Below are positions 1 to 8,291 of a stretch of 64,000 bases of DNA, piece by piece. The DNA comes from Stackebrandtia albiflava (GTDB lineage Bacteria > Actinomycetota > Actinomycetes > Mycobacteriales > Micromonosporaceae). Every line of letters begins with the position of its first letter. Positions within the stretch are counted from its first letter, which is position 1. The DNA lies in contig NZ_VLLL01000008.1 of NCBI RefSeq assembly GCF_007994225.1, positions 283,695 through 347,694 on the forward strand. Direction: 5' to 3'. Made by a program: the position numbers and the translations under genes. Under the pieces are notes generated by a model. That model made no database searches, was not told the DNA's origin, and saw only the letters and a program-made list of their open reading frames with translations.

Positions 1-1
1 C

Positions 2-364
2 GGCCTCGCGGGCCGTGAACCGACGCTGCTGTACGACGGTGTGGGCGGCGAGCCCGCCCGCCTGGCCATGGACATGCTCACGGTCGGCGGCAGGATCGTC
101 CTGTTCGGCTGGTCGTCCGGCGCGCCGATCGGATTCACCGCCGACGACCTGTTCGCCCGCTGCCTGTCCGCCCAGGTGACACTCGGCCCGGCGCTGCTGC
201 GCGGCACCGGCGGCCTCCGTCCACTAGAGACCAGCGCGCTCGCGGCGGCGGCCGAGGGACGGATGACACCACTGGTGCGGGAGTTCCGGTTGGCCGACGC
301 CGCCGCCGCGCACACCGCCTTGGAGGCGCGCGAGACGGTCGGCAAGGTGATACTCCGGACATGA
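2..364 (+). CDS. Zinc-type / quinone oxidoreductase-like MDR protein, C-terminal part
   Basis: The reading frame is open from base 2, so the gene begins before the window and only about 120 C-terminal residues are seen. The segment YDGVGGEPARLAMDMLTVGG followed by RIVLFGWSSG is the end of the nucleotide-binding Rossmann fold of medium-chain dehydrogenases of the quinone-oxidoreductase type. In these, a glycine-rich turn and a VLFG strand contact NADPH. The last residues (ETVGKVILRT) are the usual family ending. The substrate cannot be told from this part. It reads toward the LuxR-type gene 50 bases downstream, which has its own promoter-like sequence, so the two need not be co-transcribed. 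Confidence 0.8.
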   Translation, partial: GLAGREPTLLYDGVGGEPARLAMDMLTVGGRIVLFGWSSGAPIGFTADDLFARCLSAQVTLGPALLRGTGGLRPLETSALAAAAEGRMTPLVREFRLADAAAAHTALEARETVGKVILRT

Positions 365-377
365 CGGTCGTCCCGGC

Positions 378-408
378 TTGACTTACACCTAAGTGCAACC
401 CGCAGAAT
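378..408 (+). promoter_or_regulatory. Candidate MerR-type promoter of the LuxR-family gene
   Basis: TTGACT (378-383) and CAGAAT (403-408) form a -35/-10 pair separated by 19 bp. The spacer region carries the inverted repeat ACTTA-CACC-TAAGT (381-394). A long spacer holding a dyad is the hallmark of promoters activated by MerR-family proteins. The expected transcription start falls at or next to the ATG at 415, which lacks a Shine-Dalgarno sequence, so the mRNA may be leaderless. Seen: the sequences. Inferred: the regulator class. Confidence 0.45.
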
Positions 409-414
409 CGACGA

Positions 415-3201
415 ATGGCCACGACCGGAACCGTGACACTCGACGCCGCCCCGCCGACCGCCCCCGTCGACCACATGCCGCTCCACGGCAGGGAACCCGA
501 ACTGGCCCGCCTCGCCGGACTGCTCGACGCCGCCCGGCGGGGCCGCAGCGCCGCCCTGGTCGTCAGGGGCGAGGCCGGCCTCGGGAAGACCGCGCTGTTC
601 GACCGGCTCGCCACCGACGCCGCACCGGACATGCGGGTCGTCCGGAGCGCGGGGATCGAGGCCGAGGCCGACCTCGGGTACGCCGGTCTCCACCTGCTGC
701 TGCGCCCGATGCGGTCGAGGATCGACGACCTGCCCGAGGCACAGGCCGAGGCGTTGCACACCGCCCTCGGCCTGGCGTCGGGTGTCCCGGCGGACCGGCT
801 CGCGGTCGGGCTCGCCGTCCTCACCCTCCTGGCGGAACTGGCCGAGGAACGCCCGGTCCTGTGCATCGTCGACGACGCGCACTGGCTCGACCACGAGACG
901 GCGCAGGCCCTGCTGTTCGCGGCACGGCGCCTGGAGGCCGAGGGTGTCGTGCTGCTGTTCGGGGTGCGTGACCTCCACGCCCCGGAGTTCCCCGCCTCCG
1001 GTGTCGAGGAGATCGCCCTCACCGCGCTCTCCGACGCCGCCGCAGACGCGCTCCTCGCCGAGACTGCCCGGGACCTGCCCGAATACGTGCGGCACCAGAT
1101 CAGACTCCAGAGTGGAGGCAATCCGCTGGCGCTACGGGAACTCGCCGTGGCGCAACGGGAGGGCCAGCTCACCGCCGACCCGTACGGTGTCGCGCCGCTG
1201 CCGACGCACTCCCGGATCGTCCGCACCTTCACCGACCGGATCACGGCCCTGCCACAGACCACAAGGGACGGACTGCTGGTGGCCGCCGCCGCCGGAGTCT
1301 GCGACGTCACCAAGATCCTCACCGCCGCCGCCGACCTCGGCGTCCAGGCGGGGGACCTGGCGATCGCCGAGCGACGTGAACTGGTGCGGCTCACCGCCGA
1401 ACACTTCGAGTTCCGGCACCCCCTGATCCTCACGGCCGCCTACCAGTCCGCCACCCACGACCGGCGGATGGCGGCGCACAGGGCCCTCGCCGGCACCTTC
1501 GACGCAGAGGCCGACCTCGGCCGCCGGGCCTGGCACCTCGCCGCGGCCGCCACCGGCCCCGACGAGACGGTGGCGGCGGCCCTGGAAGCCGGCGCCGAAC
1601 AGTCCAGGGAACGAGGCGGATACTCGGCCGTCTCGGTCGGCTACGAACGCGCCGGCCGGCTCAGTCCCGACCCCAGGGAGCGGGCCCGCCGCCTCACCGA
1701 GGCCGCCAAGGCCGCCCTTGACGCGGGACAACTCGACCGGGCGGCGCGACTCACCGACCAGTCGAGCCGGCAGCACCGCGACACCGTCACCTGCGCCGAC
1801 CGGGCGATGGTCCAGGCGACCGCCGCCATGTGGCGGGGACACCCGATGGACGCGTACGAGACCTGGCGCGACACCGCGAGCGTCGTCGCCTCCGAGACCC
1901 CCGACCGGGCGAGCCACATGCTGTTCCACGCCGCCGAGGCGGCCTGGACCGCGGGACGGTTCACCCGGGTGCGGGAGGCCGCCGACCTGGCCGAACGCCT
2001 CGCACTGCCCCGAGCGCCGTGGGTCCGGGCGATGGCGAGGGTCGCCGCCGGGTTCAACGGCCACGCCGACGGATCCATGGCCGACGGTGTGGCGGCGCTG
2101 CGGGAACTGCTGGACGTCACCGAGCGGCGCGACCGGCTGCCACCGCAGGACGCGTCACGACAGGTGTGGTGGTACCTGATGCTCGGCGACCACGAACACG
2201 GCCGGACACTGGCGGAACGTCTGGTCGCCGAATGCCGCGCCACCGGCGCGGTGGGCGTGTTGCCCCGCGCGCTCGGCCTGCTGTCGAAGGCCCAGTTGTA
2301 CGGCGGGCGGTTGCGCGACGCGGTGGCCACCGCCGACGAGGCGCTGGCGATCGCAGACCCCAGCACGGGTAGGAACCTGGTGTCGGTGGGGGTGCCGGTC
2401 GGCGTCAAGGCCACGGTCGCGGCCATGCGCGGTGACGAGGCGGAGGTCCGCCGGGTGTTGGACGACTCGGTCGCCGACGTCAAGTACGGCATCGTGGTCG
2501 TCGACGGCGCCCGGGCGCTGCGCGACATGAGTCTCGGCCGCTACGACGCCGTGGTGGAACGCCTGGTGGGGCTCACGTCGAGTGAGAACCCCATGGACGT
2601 CCTCCCGATGGTTCCCGACCTGGTGGAGGCCGCCGTCCGCACCGGCGACGTCACACCCGCGCTCGGCCCGTACGAGTGGTTCCGGTCCTACGCCGAGGCG
2701 ACCGGTGCCGACGCGCCGATCGCCGTCGAGTTGCGGTGCCGGGCGTTGCTGGCGGGTGACGGCGAGGCCGAGGAACTGTTCCGGGCGGCGCTGGAGCGGC
2801 ACCGCGTGGCGGGGCGGCCGTTCGAGCAGGCCCGCACCGAACTGCTGTACGGGGAGTGGCTGCGGCGGAACCGCAGGCGCGTGGACGCGCGGGTGCAGCT
2901 CCGGGCGGCGCTCACCGGCTTCGAGCGGCTCGGAGTGGCGCCGTGGGCCGACCGCGCCGTGAACGAGTTGCGGGCGGCCGGTGAGGGCCGGGCGCACCCG
3001 GCGGAGCCCGGCCGGCTGGAGCGGTTGACACCCCAGGAACTCCAGGTGGTGAGGTTGGCGGCCAAGGGCATGACCAACCGCGACATCGGCGGCCAGTTGT
3101 TCCTGAGCCCCCGCACCGTCGGCTACCACCTCTACAAGGCGTATCCCAAGCTCGGTGTGACCTCTCGGGGTGAACTCGTGTCCCTGGACCTCTCCGCGTG
3201 A
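415..3201 (+). CDS. LuxR-family (LAL-type) AAA ATPase transcriptional regulator
   Basis: A 928-residue protein of the large ATP-binding LuxR (LAL, MalT-like) type. The N-terminus has a Walker A motif GEAGLGKTALF at residues 52-62 and a Walker B-like strand CIVDDAHWLD near residue 150, so it should bind ATP. The middle is a long helical, TPR-like region. The last 65 residues form a LuxR helix-turn-helix (LTPQELQVVRLAAKGMTNRD and then LSPRTVGYHLYKAYPKLGV). Such proteins usually switch on nearby metabolic or antibiotic genes in response to a ligand, but no obvious target cluster is adjacent. The upstream gene is an oxidoreductase. The ligand is unknown. The ATG at 415 follows a promoter that could give a leaderless transcript. 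Confidence 0.9.
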   Translation: MATTGTVTLDAAPPTAPVDHMPLHGREPELARLAGLLDAARRGRSAALVVRGEAGLGKTALFDRLATDAAPDMRVVRSAGIEAEADLGYAGLHLLLRPMRSRIDDLPEAQAEALHTALGLASGVPADRLAVGLAVLTLLAELAEERPVLCIVDDAHWLDHETAQALLFAARRLEAEGVVLLFGVRDLHAPEFPASGVEEIALTALSDAAADALLAETARDLPEYVRHQIRLQSGGNPLALRELAVAQREGQLTADPYGVAPLPTHSRIVRTFTDRITALPQTTRDGLLVAAAAGVCDVTKILTAAADLGVQAGDLAIAERRELVRLTAEHFEFRHPLILTAAYQSATHDRRMAAHRALAGTFDAEADLGRRAWHLAAAATGPDETVAAALEAGAEQSRERGGYSAVSVGYERAGRLSPDPRERARRLTEAAKAALDAGQLDRAARLTDQSSRQHRDTVTCADRAMVQATAAMWRGHPMDAYETWRDTASVVASETPDRASHMLFHAAEAAWTAGRFTRVREAADLAERLALPRAPWVRAMARVAAGFNGHADGSMADGVAALRELLDVTERRDRLPPQDASRQVWWYLMLGDHEHGRTLAERLVAECRATGAVGVLPRALGLLSKAQLYGGRLRDAVATADEALAIADPSTGRNLVSVGVPVGVKATVAAMRGDEAEVRRVLDDSVADVKYGIVVVDGARALRDMSLGRYDAVVERLVGLTSSENPMDVLPMVPDLVEAAVRTGDVTPALGPYEWFRSYAEATGADAPIAVELRCRALLAGDGEAEELFRAALERHRVAGRPFEQARTELLYGEWLRRNRRRVDARVQLRAALTGFERLGVAPWADRAVNELRAAGEGRAHPAEPGRLERLTPQELQVVRLAAKGMTNRDIGGQLFLSPRTVGYHLYKAYPKLGVTSRGELVSLDLSA

Positions 3202-3208
3202 TGTGACC

Positions 3209-3235
3209 TACGCCACTTACGCGGGAAGTGGCGTA
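3209..3235 (+). terminator. 10-bp perfect inverted repeat after the LuxR gene
   Basis: TACGCCACTT and AAGTGGCGTA are perfectly complementary around the 7-base loop ACGCGGG, eight bases after the stop codon. No T-run follows. It is most simply a transcription terminator of the T-less actinobacterial kind, though a palindromic operator for the toxin-antitoxin promoter just downstream is possible. Confidence 0.5.
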
Positions 3236-3277
3236 ACGATCACTCTCGGTCGGCCGTTGGGTGGGGTGTGACGATGC

Positions 3278-3300
3278 TATATTCTAGTCAGTCTGGTCAG
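3278..3300 (+). promoter_or_regulatory. Toxin-antitoxin promoter with tandem 9-bp repeat
   Basis: TATATT (3278-3283) is a good -10 element in otherwise GC-rich DNA. It is followed at once by two 9-bp direct repeats, TCTAGTCAG (3283-3291) and TCTGGTCAG (3292-3300). The repeats cover the likely transcription start, which is where Phd/YefM-type antitoxins normally bind to repress their own operon. No clear -35 box is visible. Confidence 0.5.
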
Positions 3301-3327
3301 AGGCTCCGGCTGTTCGGAGGTTCCATC

Positions 3328-3630
3328 ATGCACTGGCAGATACAAGAGGCCAAGGCACGCTTCAGTGAGGTACTGCGCGCCGCCGACGACGAGGGACCCC
3401 AGTACATCACCCGGCACGGCGAGGAATCCGCCGTGATCCTCTCCATACGGGAGTATCGCGAACTCAAGGGCATCCCCTCCTTCAAGGAGCTGCTGCGCGA
3501 ACCTCCGTACGTCGACATCGAGAGCGACCTGTCCGACCTTCGCGCGGAGGTGTACGCACCCCGATTCCCCGAGGCGGATTACTGCGGTGAGTTATCTGGT
3601 CGACACCAACGTGATATCCGAACTCCGTAA
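3328..3630 (+). CDS. Type II antitoxin, Phd/YefM family
   Basis: About 100 residues starting MHWQIQEAKARFSEVLRAA, the typical N-terminal DNA-binding segment of Phd/YefM antitoxins. It is followed by GPQYITRHGEESAVILSIRE, which matches the family's core sheet and helix. The protein should dimerise on the repeat-containing promoter upstream and cover the toxin with its flexible C-terminus. I chose the ATG at 3328 because residues before it are outside the family and the TATATT promoter lies in that upstream stretch. The stop overlaps the toxin gene by 44 bases, which implies coupled translation and a tight ratio of the two proteins. Confidence 0.85.
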   Translation: MHWQIQEAKARFSEVLRAADDEGPQYITRHGEESAVILSIREYRELKGIPSFKELLREPPYVDIESDLSDLRAEVYAPRFPEADYCGELSGRHQRDIRTP

Positions 3631-3997
3631 GACACGACCGAGCCACCACGTCATGACGTGGTACGACCACGCGGGCGACGCAGAGCTCTTCTTCAGTGTG
3701 CTCACTCTCGCGGAACTGCGGGTATGGGAGCACCGGCTGCGACTCCGCGACGAACGCGCCGCCGATTCGTTGCGAAGCTGGCTGGCGCGGATGATCGAGT
3801 TCGACCACCGCCTATTGCCCGTCACCCGGGAGATATGCGAATTGTGGGCTCGAATGAACGTTCCCGACAGGCTCCCGATCATCGACGGATTCCTCGCCGC
3901 GACGGCCCGGTATCACGGCCTCACCGTCGTCACCGGCAACGTCAAGGACTTCGCCCGCACCGGCGTCCCCGTGCTCGACCCGTTCGCACCACGGTAG
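3587..3997 (+). CDS. PIN-domain toxin, VapC type
   Basis: A 136-residue PIN-domain ribonuclease starting at a GTG inside the antitoxin gene. The acidic metal-binding residues are in place: Asp6 in LVDTNVIS, Glu43 in LAELR, Asp100 in IDGFLAATA, and Asp121 after TGN. VapC toxins cut tRNA or rRNA with Mg or Mn bound by this quartet. The 44-base overlap with the antitoxin and the lack of its own promoter make this a two-gene operon. The RNA target is unknown. A standard, apparently intact addiction or stress module. Confidence 0.88.
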   Translation: MSYLVDTNVISELRKTRPSHHVMTWYDHAGDAELFFSVLTLAELRVWEHRLRLRDERAADSLRSWLARMIEFDHRLLPVTREICELWARMNVPDRLPIIDGFLAATARYHGLTVVTGNVKDFARTGVPVLDPFAPR

Positions 3998-4227
3998 AAC
4001 TCCCCCGGCGATGATCACGGCGGCCGATCCGCACACGGCCGGCCGCCGCTCCGCCACTGCGGCCCCACCCCGGGATCGCCACCGGAAACGGCCCGAAGGG
4101 ACACCCTCGGTGTCTGATAACGGACACCCGGTCGCATAGCCCGCCATGCATGTGGCGCAACCGGTGCCGCGTAGTCTCGTAGGTGGGACCGATCACAACC
4201 GTTGCCATCGACAGGAGTGAATTGACT

Positions 4228-5370
4228 GTGTCCGGTGTACGAGTGCTAGTGGACGCCACCAGTGTTCCGGCCGATCGAGGCGGGGTCGGCCGCTACGTCG
4301 ACGGCCTGCTCGCCGCCTTGGCCGACACCCCGGACGAGGTGGAACTCTTCGTCGTCTGCCAGCGCACCGACGCCGAACGCTACGTCGGACTCACCCCCGG
4401 CGCCGAGGTCGTCGCCGCCCCCGCCGCCGTGGCACACCGGCCCGCCCGGCTCGCATGGGAACAGACCGGCCTCCCCCTGCTGGCACAGCAACTCGGCGTC
4501 GAGGTGCTGCACTCGCCGTTCTACAGCTGCCCGCTCCGGGCCGGCTGCCCGGTCACCGTCACCATCCACGACGCCACCTTCTTCACCGAACGGGAACACT
4601 ACGACCGGCACCGCGGCGCCTTCATGCGATCGGCCATCAAGACCTCGCTGCGGCGCGCCTCCCGCGTCATCGTCCCCTCCAAGGCCACCCGGGACGAACT
4701 CATCCGGCTGCTCGACGCCGACGCGCGCACCATGGACGTCGCCTACCACGGCGTCGACCCCAAGTCGTTCTACATCCCCAGCGACGCCGAACGCGCCAGG
4801 GTCGCCGCACGGCTCGGACTCGCCGACATCGGGTACATCGCCTTCCTGGGCGTCATGGAACCCCGCAAGAACGTCCCCAACCTGGTCCGCGGCTGGGTGG
4901 AGGCCGTCGCCGACCGCCCCGACCCGCCCGCGCTCGTGCTGGCCGGCGGCTCCGGACACGACGACGCCATCGACGAGGCGGTCGCGGAGGTCCCACCACA
5001 CCTGAAGGTGGTCCGGCCCGGCTACCTGCGGTTCACCGACCTGCCCGGCTACCTCGGCGGCGCCCGGCTCGTCGCGTACCCGTCACACGGCGAGGGATTC
5101 GGGCTGCCCATCGTCGAGGCCATGGCCTGCGGCGCACCCGTCCTCACCACCCCCCGGCTGTCACTGCCGGAGGTCGGAGGCGACGCGGTCGCCTACACCG
5201 GCGAGGACCCGGGCGACATCGGCAGCGATCTGGCGGCACTGCTCGACGATGAGCAACGCCGCGCGAAACTGTCGCTTCTCGGCGTCGAACGCGCACGCGA
5301 GTTCACCTGGGCACACAGCGCCGCCGCCCACCTGGCGACCTGGCGTCGTGCGGCGGGCAAGTCGGCCTGA
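4228..5370 (+). CDS. GT-B glycosyltransferase (GT4 family)
   Basis: A 380-residue glycosyltransferase of the GT4 type, probably a mannosyltransferase-like enzyme. RGGVGRY near the N-terminus, VIVPSKATRDEL in the middle, AFLGVMEPRKN, and the C-terminal nucleotide-sugar motif GEGFGLPIVEAMACGAPVL (the E-x7-E signature) define the family. I chose the GTG at 4228 because AGGAG lies at 4213-4217; a TTG at 4222 is too close to it. The next gene makes GDP-mannose, so GDP-mannose is a reasonable donor. In mycobacteria the gene beside manC is also a glycosyltransferase, but of another family, so the acceptor cannot be carried over. Confidence 0.85.
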   Translation: MSGVRVLVDATSVPADRGGVGRYVDGLLAALADTPDEVELFVVCQRTDAERYVGLTPGAEVVAAPAAVAHRPARLAWEQTGLPLLAQQLGVEVLHSPFYSCPLRAGCPVTVTIHDATFFTEREHYDRHRGAFMRSAIKTSLRRASRVIVPSKATRDELIRLLDADARTMDVAYHGVDPKSFYIPSDAERARVAARLGLADIGYIAFLGVMEPRKNVPNLVRGWVEAVADRPDPPALVLAGGSGHDDAIDEAVAEVPPHLKVVRPGYLRFTDLPGYLGGARLVAYPSHGEGFGLPIVEAMACGAPVLTTPRLSLPEVGGDAVAYTGEDPGDIGSDLAALLDDEQRRAKLSLLGVERAREFTWAHSAAAHLATWRRAAGKSA

Positions 5371-5403
5371 GCGCGGTCGCCACCGGTCGGCATACTGGGC
5401 CGC

Positions 5404-6492
5404 ATGTTGTATGCGGTGATCCCTGCCGGTGGCAGTGGAACCAGGCTGTGGCCGCTGTCTCGCTCCTGGAACCCCAAGTTCCTGCACCCGTTGACGGGGA
5501 GTGAACACTCCCTGCTCCAGGCCACGACCGCGCGGTTGAACCCGCTGTCCGATCCGGATCACCAGTACGTCGTCACCGGCACCCGGCACGTCGCCGCAGT
5601 CACCCGGCAGCTTCCCCACGTACCCGAGGACAACATCCTCGTCGAACCGTCCCCCATGGACTCGGCGCCCGCCATCGCGCTGGCCGCCGCGGTGATCGCC
5701 GAACGCGAACCCGCCGCCATGATGGGCGCCTTCGCGGCCGACCACCTCATCGCCGACTCCGACGAGTTCGTCCGCACCGTCACCAACGCCATGGAGATGG
5801 CCGCCGACGGACTCCTCATGACCATCGGCATCACCCCGACCGGCCCCGAGACGGGATACGGCTATCTCAGGAGGGGCGAACCCCTCGCCCACGGCAACGT
5901 CCTCGCCGAATACCAGGAGAAACCCGACCACGTCGCCGCCGTCGAGTACGTCTCCAGCGGCGACTACCTGTGGAACGCCGGAATGTTCGTGTGGCGGGTG
6001 GACGCGTTCCTCGCCGAGCTCGACCGGCAACGCCCGGCCATGCACGACGCCGTGCGCCGCCTCGCCGCCGCCTGGCACGGCCCCGACCGCGAAACCCTGC
6101 TCGCCGAACTGTGGCCCCGGCTCGAACGGATCTCCGTCGACTACGCCGTCATGGAGGGCGCCGCGGCGGCGGGCAAGGTGGGGGTCGTCCCCGGCGACTT
6201 CGGATGGAACGACGTGGGCGACTACGACACGCTGGGTTCCGTCCTGCCCGGTGACGACGCCGGGAACGTCGTCATCCCGAACGAGAGCGGCGACGCCGAC
6301 GTCGTCACCCTGGACGCCCGCCGCAACGTCGTCGTGGCGGCGTCCGGCCGCACCGTCGCCGCGGTCGGCGTCGACGACCTGGTCGTGGTCGACAGCGAGG
6401 ACGCGGTCCTGGTCTGCGCGAGAGAACGCGCGCAGGACGTCAAACAGCTCGTGGACGAACTCAAGGCGCGGGGCCGCACCGGCCTGGTCTGA
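5404..6492 (+). CDS. manC: Mannose-1-phosphate guanylyltransferase
   Basis: A 362-residue nucleotidyltransferase that makes GDP-mannose from mannose-1-phosphate and GTP. The N-terminal MLYAVIPAGGSGTRLWPLSR is the GTP-binding signature, followed by the conserved NPKF. VEYVSSGDYLWNAGMF and FGWNDVGDYDTL are typical downstream motifs of the family. It lacks the C-terminal isomerase domain of fused ManC enzymes, as is normal in actinobacteria. Together with manB (13661) and manA (18792) it completes the route from fructose-6-phosphate to GDP-mannose within this window. The ATG has no Shine-Dalgarno sequence, but CATACT at 5391-5396 would put the transcription start at the ATG, so a leaderless mRNA is plausible. 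Confidence 0.9.
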   Translation: MLYAVIPAGGSGTRLWPLSRSWNPKFLHPLTGSEHSLLQATTARLNPLSDPDHQYVVTGTRHVAAVTRQLPHVPEDNILVEPSPMDSAPAIALAAAVIAEREPAAMMGAFAADHLIADSDEFVRTVTNAMEMAADGLLMTIGITPTGPETGYGYLRRGEPLAHGNVLAEYQEKPDHVAAVEYVSSGDYLWNAGMFVWRVDAFLAELDRQRPAMHDAVRRLAAAWHGPDRETLLAELWPRLERISVDYAVMEGAAAAGKVGVVPGDFGWNDVGDYDTLGSVLPGDDAGNVVIPNESGDADVVTLDARRNVVVAASGRTVAAVGVDDLVVVDSEDAVLVCARERAQDVKQLVDELKARGRTGLV

Positions 6493-6617
6493 CCTCCGGC
6501 CGGTTCGTAACGGGCAGGCCGCGAACAGTGCGCGGCTCGGCAACGAAGCGGCCGCGCACGGAACCGGGAGCGGTCCCGGGCACTCCGATCGGTAGCCCTC
6601 TACCGAAGGAGACCTCC

Positions 6618-8072
6618 ATGAGACACAGGGGAACCGCCGTACTGCTGACCGCTCTCGGCGCGATCGTCCTGGCGGGATGCACGGGGACCGGGTCCACGGG
6701 CGGTGAGAACGCGGCCGTCGCCCCCGACTCCACCGACTCCGCGCCGGTGCCGACCGGTGAGGACGACGAGTCCACGTTCGCGGTCGACATCGACACCGCC
6801 TCGTACGAGTACGCCACGGAACAGATCCACAACGGACGACTACCCGACCCCGGTCTGGTGCGCCCCGAGGAGTTCGTCAACGCGTTCCGGCAGGACTACG
6901 CCGAACCCTCCGACCACGGTTTCAGCGTCACCGTGGACGGCACCCGCACTCCCGACTGGTACCGGCCCGCCGACTCGCCGAGTCACCTGTTGCGCGTCGG
7001 ACTCCAGACCGCGTCGGAGTCGGCGGAGGACCGCGACGACGCCCACCTGACCTTCGTCATCGACGCCTCCGGCTCCATGGAACCGGAGAACCGGCTGCCA
7101 CTCGTCAAGGAGTCGCTGCACCTGCTGATCGACCAACTACGGCCCGGTGACGCCGTCGGGATCGTCACCTACTCCGACACGGCGCAGGTCGTCACGGAAC
7201 TCACCTCCGCCGAGGACAAGGCCGGCCTGCACGCGGCGGTGGACGCCATCGAGATCGGCGGTTCCACGAACCTCGCGGAAGGCCTGGCCGCGGGATACCG
7301 GGTCGCCTCCGACGGTTACCGCGCCGACGCCACCAACCGGGTGATCCTGTTGTCGGACGGGCTCGCCAACACCGGTGCCACCGAGTTCGAGCCCATCCTG
7401 GAACAGGCGCGGCAGGAGGCCGCCGAAGGCGTCGCGCTGCTGTGCGTGGGCGTCGGCATGGGCTACGGCGACCAGTTGATGGAACAGTTGGCCGACAACG
7501 GGGACGGCTTCGCGGTGTACTTCGCCACCGCGACCCGCGCCCGGGAACTGTTCGTCGACCAGTTGCCCGCCACGCTCGCCGTGCGGGCGAAGGACGCCAA
7601 GGTCCAGGTCACCTTCGACGAGACGACGGTGGAGAGCTACCGGCTCATCGGTTTCGAGAACCGCGCCGTGGCCGACGAGGACTTCACGAACGACTCCGTA
7701 GACGGCGGCGAAGTCGGTCCCGGTCACAGCGTCACGGCGCTGTACGCGGTGACGCTGCACGAGGGCGCCGAAGGCCCGGTCGCGACGGCGGAGGTGCGTT
7801 GGCTGCATCCCGAGACCGGGGAGGCCGACACCCGCAGTGGACGGATCGAGGTCACCACGGCCGACGTCGCCCCGGAGGCCGCCGACCCGAGACTGCGGGT
7901 GGACGTGGTGGCGGCCGGGTTCGCGGAGTGGCTGCGGCAGGACGAACGCGGCGCGGAGTTGGACATCCGGGCGCTCATCGCGCAGGCCGAGGCGCTGGCG
8001 GTCGCGACCGAGGACCCCGACGTGATCGCACTGGCGGAGGCCATGATCGCCGCCGCCGAGTTGGCGGGCTGA
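6618..8072 (+). CDS. VWA-domain lipoprotein (YfbK-like)
   Basis: A 484-residue exported lipoprotein. The signal peptide ends in the lipobox LAGC with Cys21 as the lipidated residue. The mature part has an N-terminal domain common to YfbK-like proteins (FAVDIDTASYEYA), a von Willebrand A domain with the metal site in VIDASGSM and the strand VILLSDGLANTG, and a C-terminal domain ending LAEAMIAAAELAG. Such proteins sit on the outer face of the membrane and are thought to mediate metal-dependent protein contacts; no substrate is known. AAGGAG at 6606-6611 supports the ATG at 6618. It follows manC on the same strand after 125 bases, with no clear functional link. Confidence 0.85.
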   Translation: MRHRGTAVLLTALGAIVLAGCTGTGSTGGENAAVAPDSTDSAPVPTGEDDESTFAVDIDTASYEYATEQIHNGRLPDPGLVRPEEFVNAFRQDYAEPSDHGFSVTVDGTRTPDWYRPADSPSHLLRVGLQTASESAEDRDDAHLTFVIDASGSMEPENRLPLVKESLHLLIDQLRPGDAVGIVTYSDTAQVVTELTSAEDKAGLHAAVDAIEIGGSTNLAEGLAAGYRVASDGYRADATNRVILLSDGLANTGATEFEPILEQARQEAAEGVALLCVGVGMGYGDQLMEQLADNGDGFAVYFATATRARELFVDQLPATLAVRAKDAKVQVTFDETTVESYRLIGFENRAVADEDFTNDSVDGGEVGPGHSVTALYAVTLHEGAEGPVATAEVRWLHPETGEADTRSGRIEVTTADVAPEAADPRLRVDVVAAGFAEWLRQDERGAELDIRALIAQAEALAVATEDPDVIALAEAMIAAAELAG

Positions 8073-8174
8073 CGGCCGGTCCCGGCGACGCGGCGCGGCG
8101 CGTCCGGCCCCGGCTCCCGGACGCGCGGTGACCCGGTGGCGGGGCGCCGGTGGACCGGCCCCCGGCACGGACTC

Positions 8175-8290
8175 GGGGGCCGCCACTCCTCCTCCCCATG
8201 GCGTCGAGCCTAGGTGTCGTCCCGGCCGGCTGTCGAGCACCGACCGCGCGACCTGTGGACGAACCACCGGTTGTGGAAAAACCATAGTGG
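8175..8290 (-). repeat. Dispersed intergenic repeat, copy 1
   Basis: Read on the minus strand this stretch has three TCCAC words near its start, then a block ending TAGGCTCGACGCCATGGGGA and continuing GGAGGAGTGGCGGCCCCC (8175-8212). The copy at 60871-60988 has the same parts at the same spacing (78-79 bases from the first TCCAC to TAGGCT) and about 38 identical bases in the final block. Both copies lie between the 3' ends of convergent genes. TAGGCT looks like a -10 box and is followed by an ATG 13 bases after its first base, so a tiny leaderless ORF or a small RNA is possible. Confidence 0.7.
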
Positions 8291-8291
8291 A

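Noticed and set aside
135-1433. Long minus-strand ORF opposite the LuxR-family gene
   Set aside because: Its composition (Arg, Ser, Ala runs) is that of an antisense shadow in high-GC DNA, and the plus strand encodes a clear ATPase/HTH protein.
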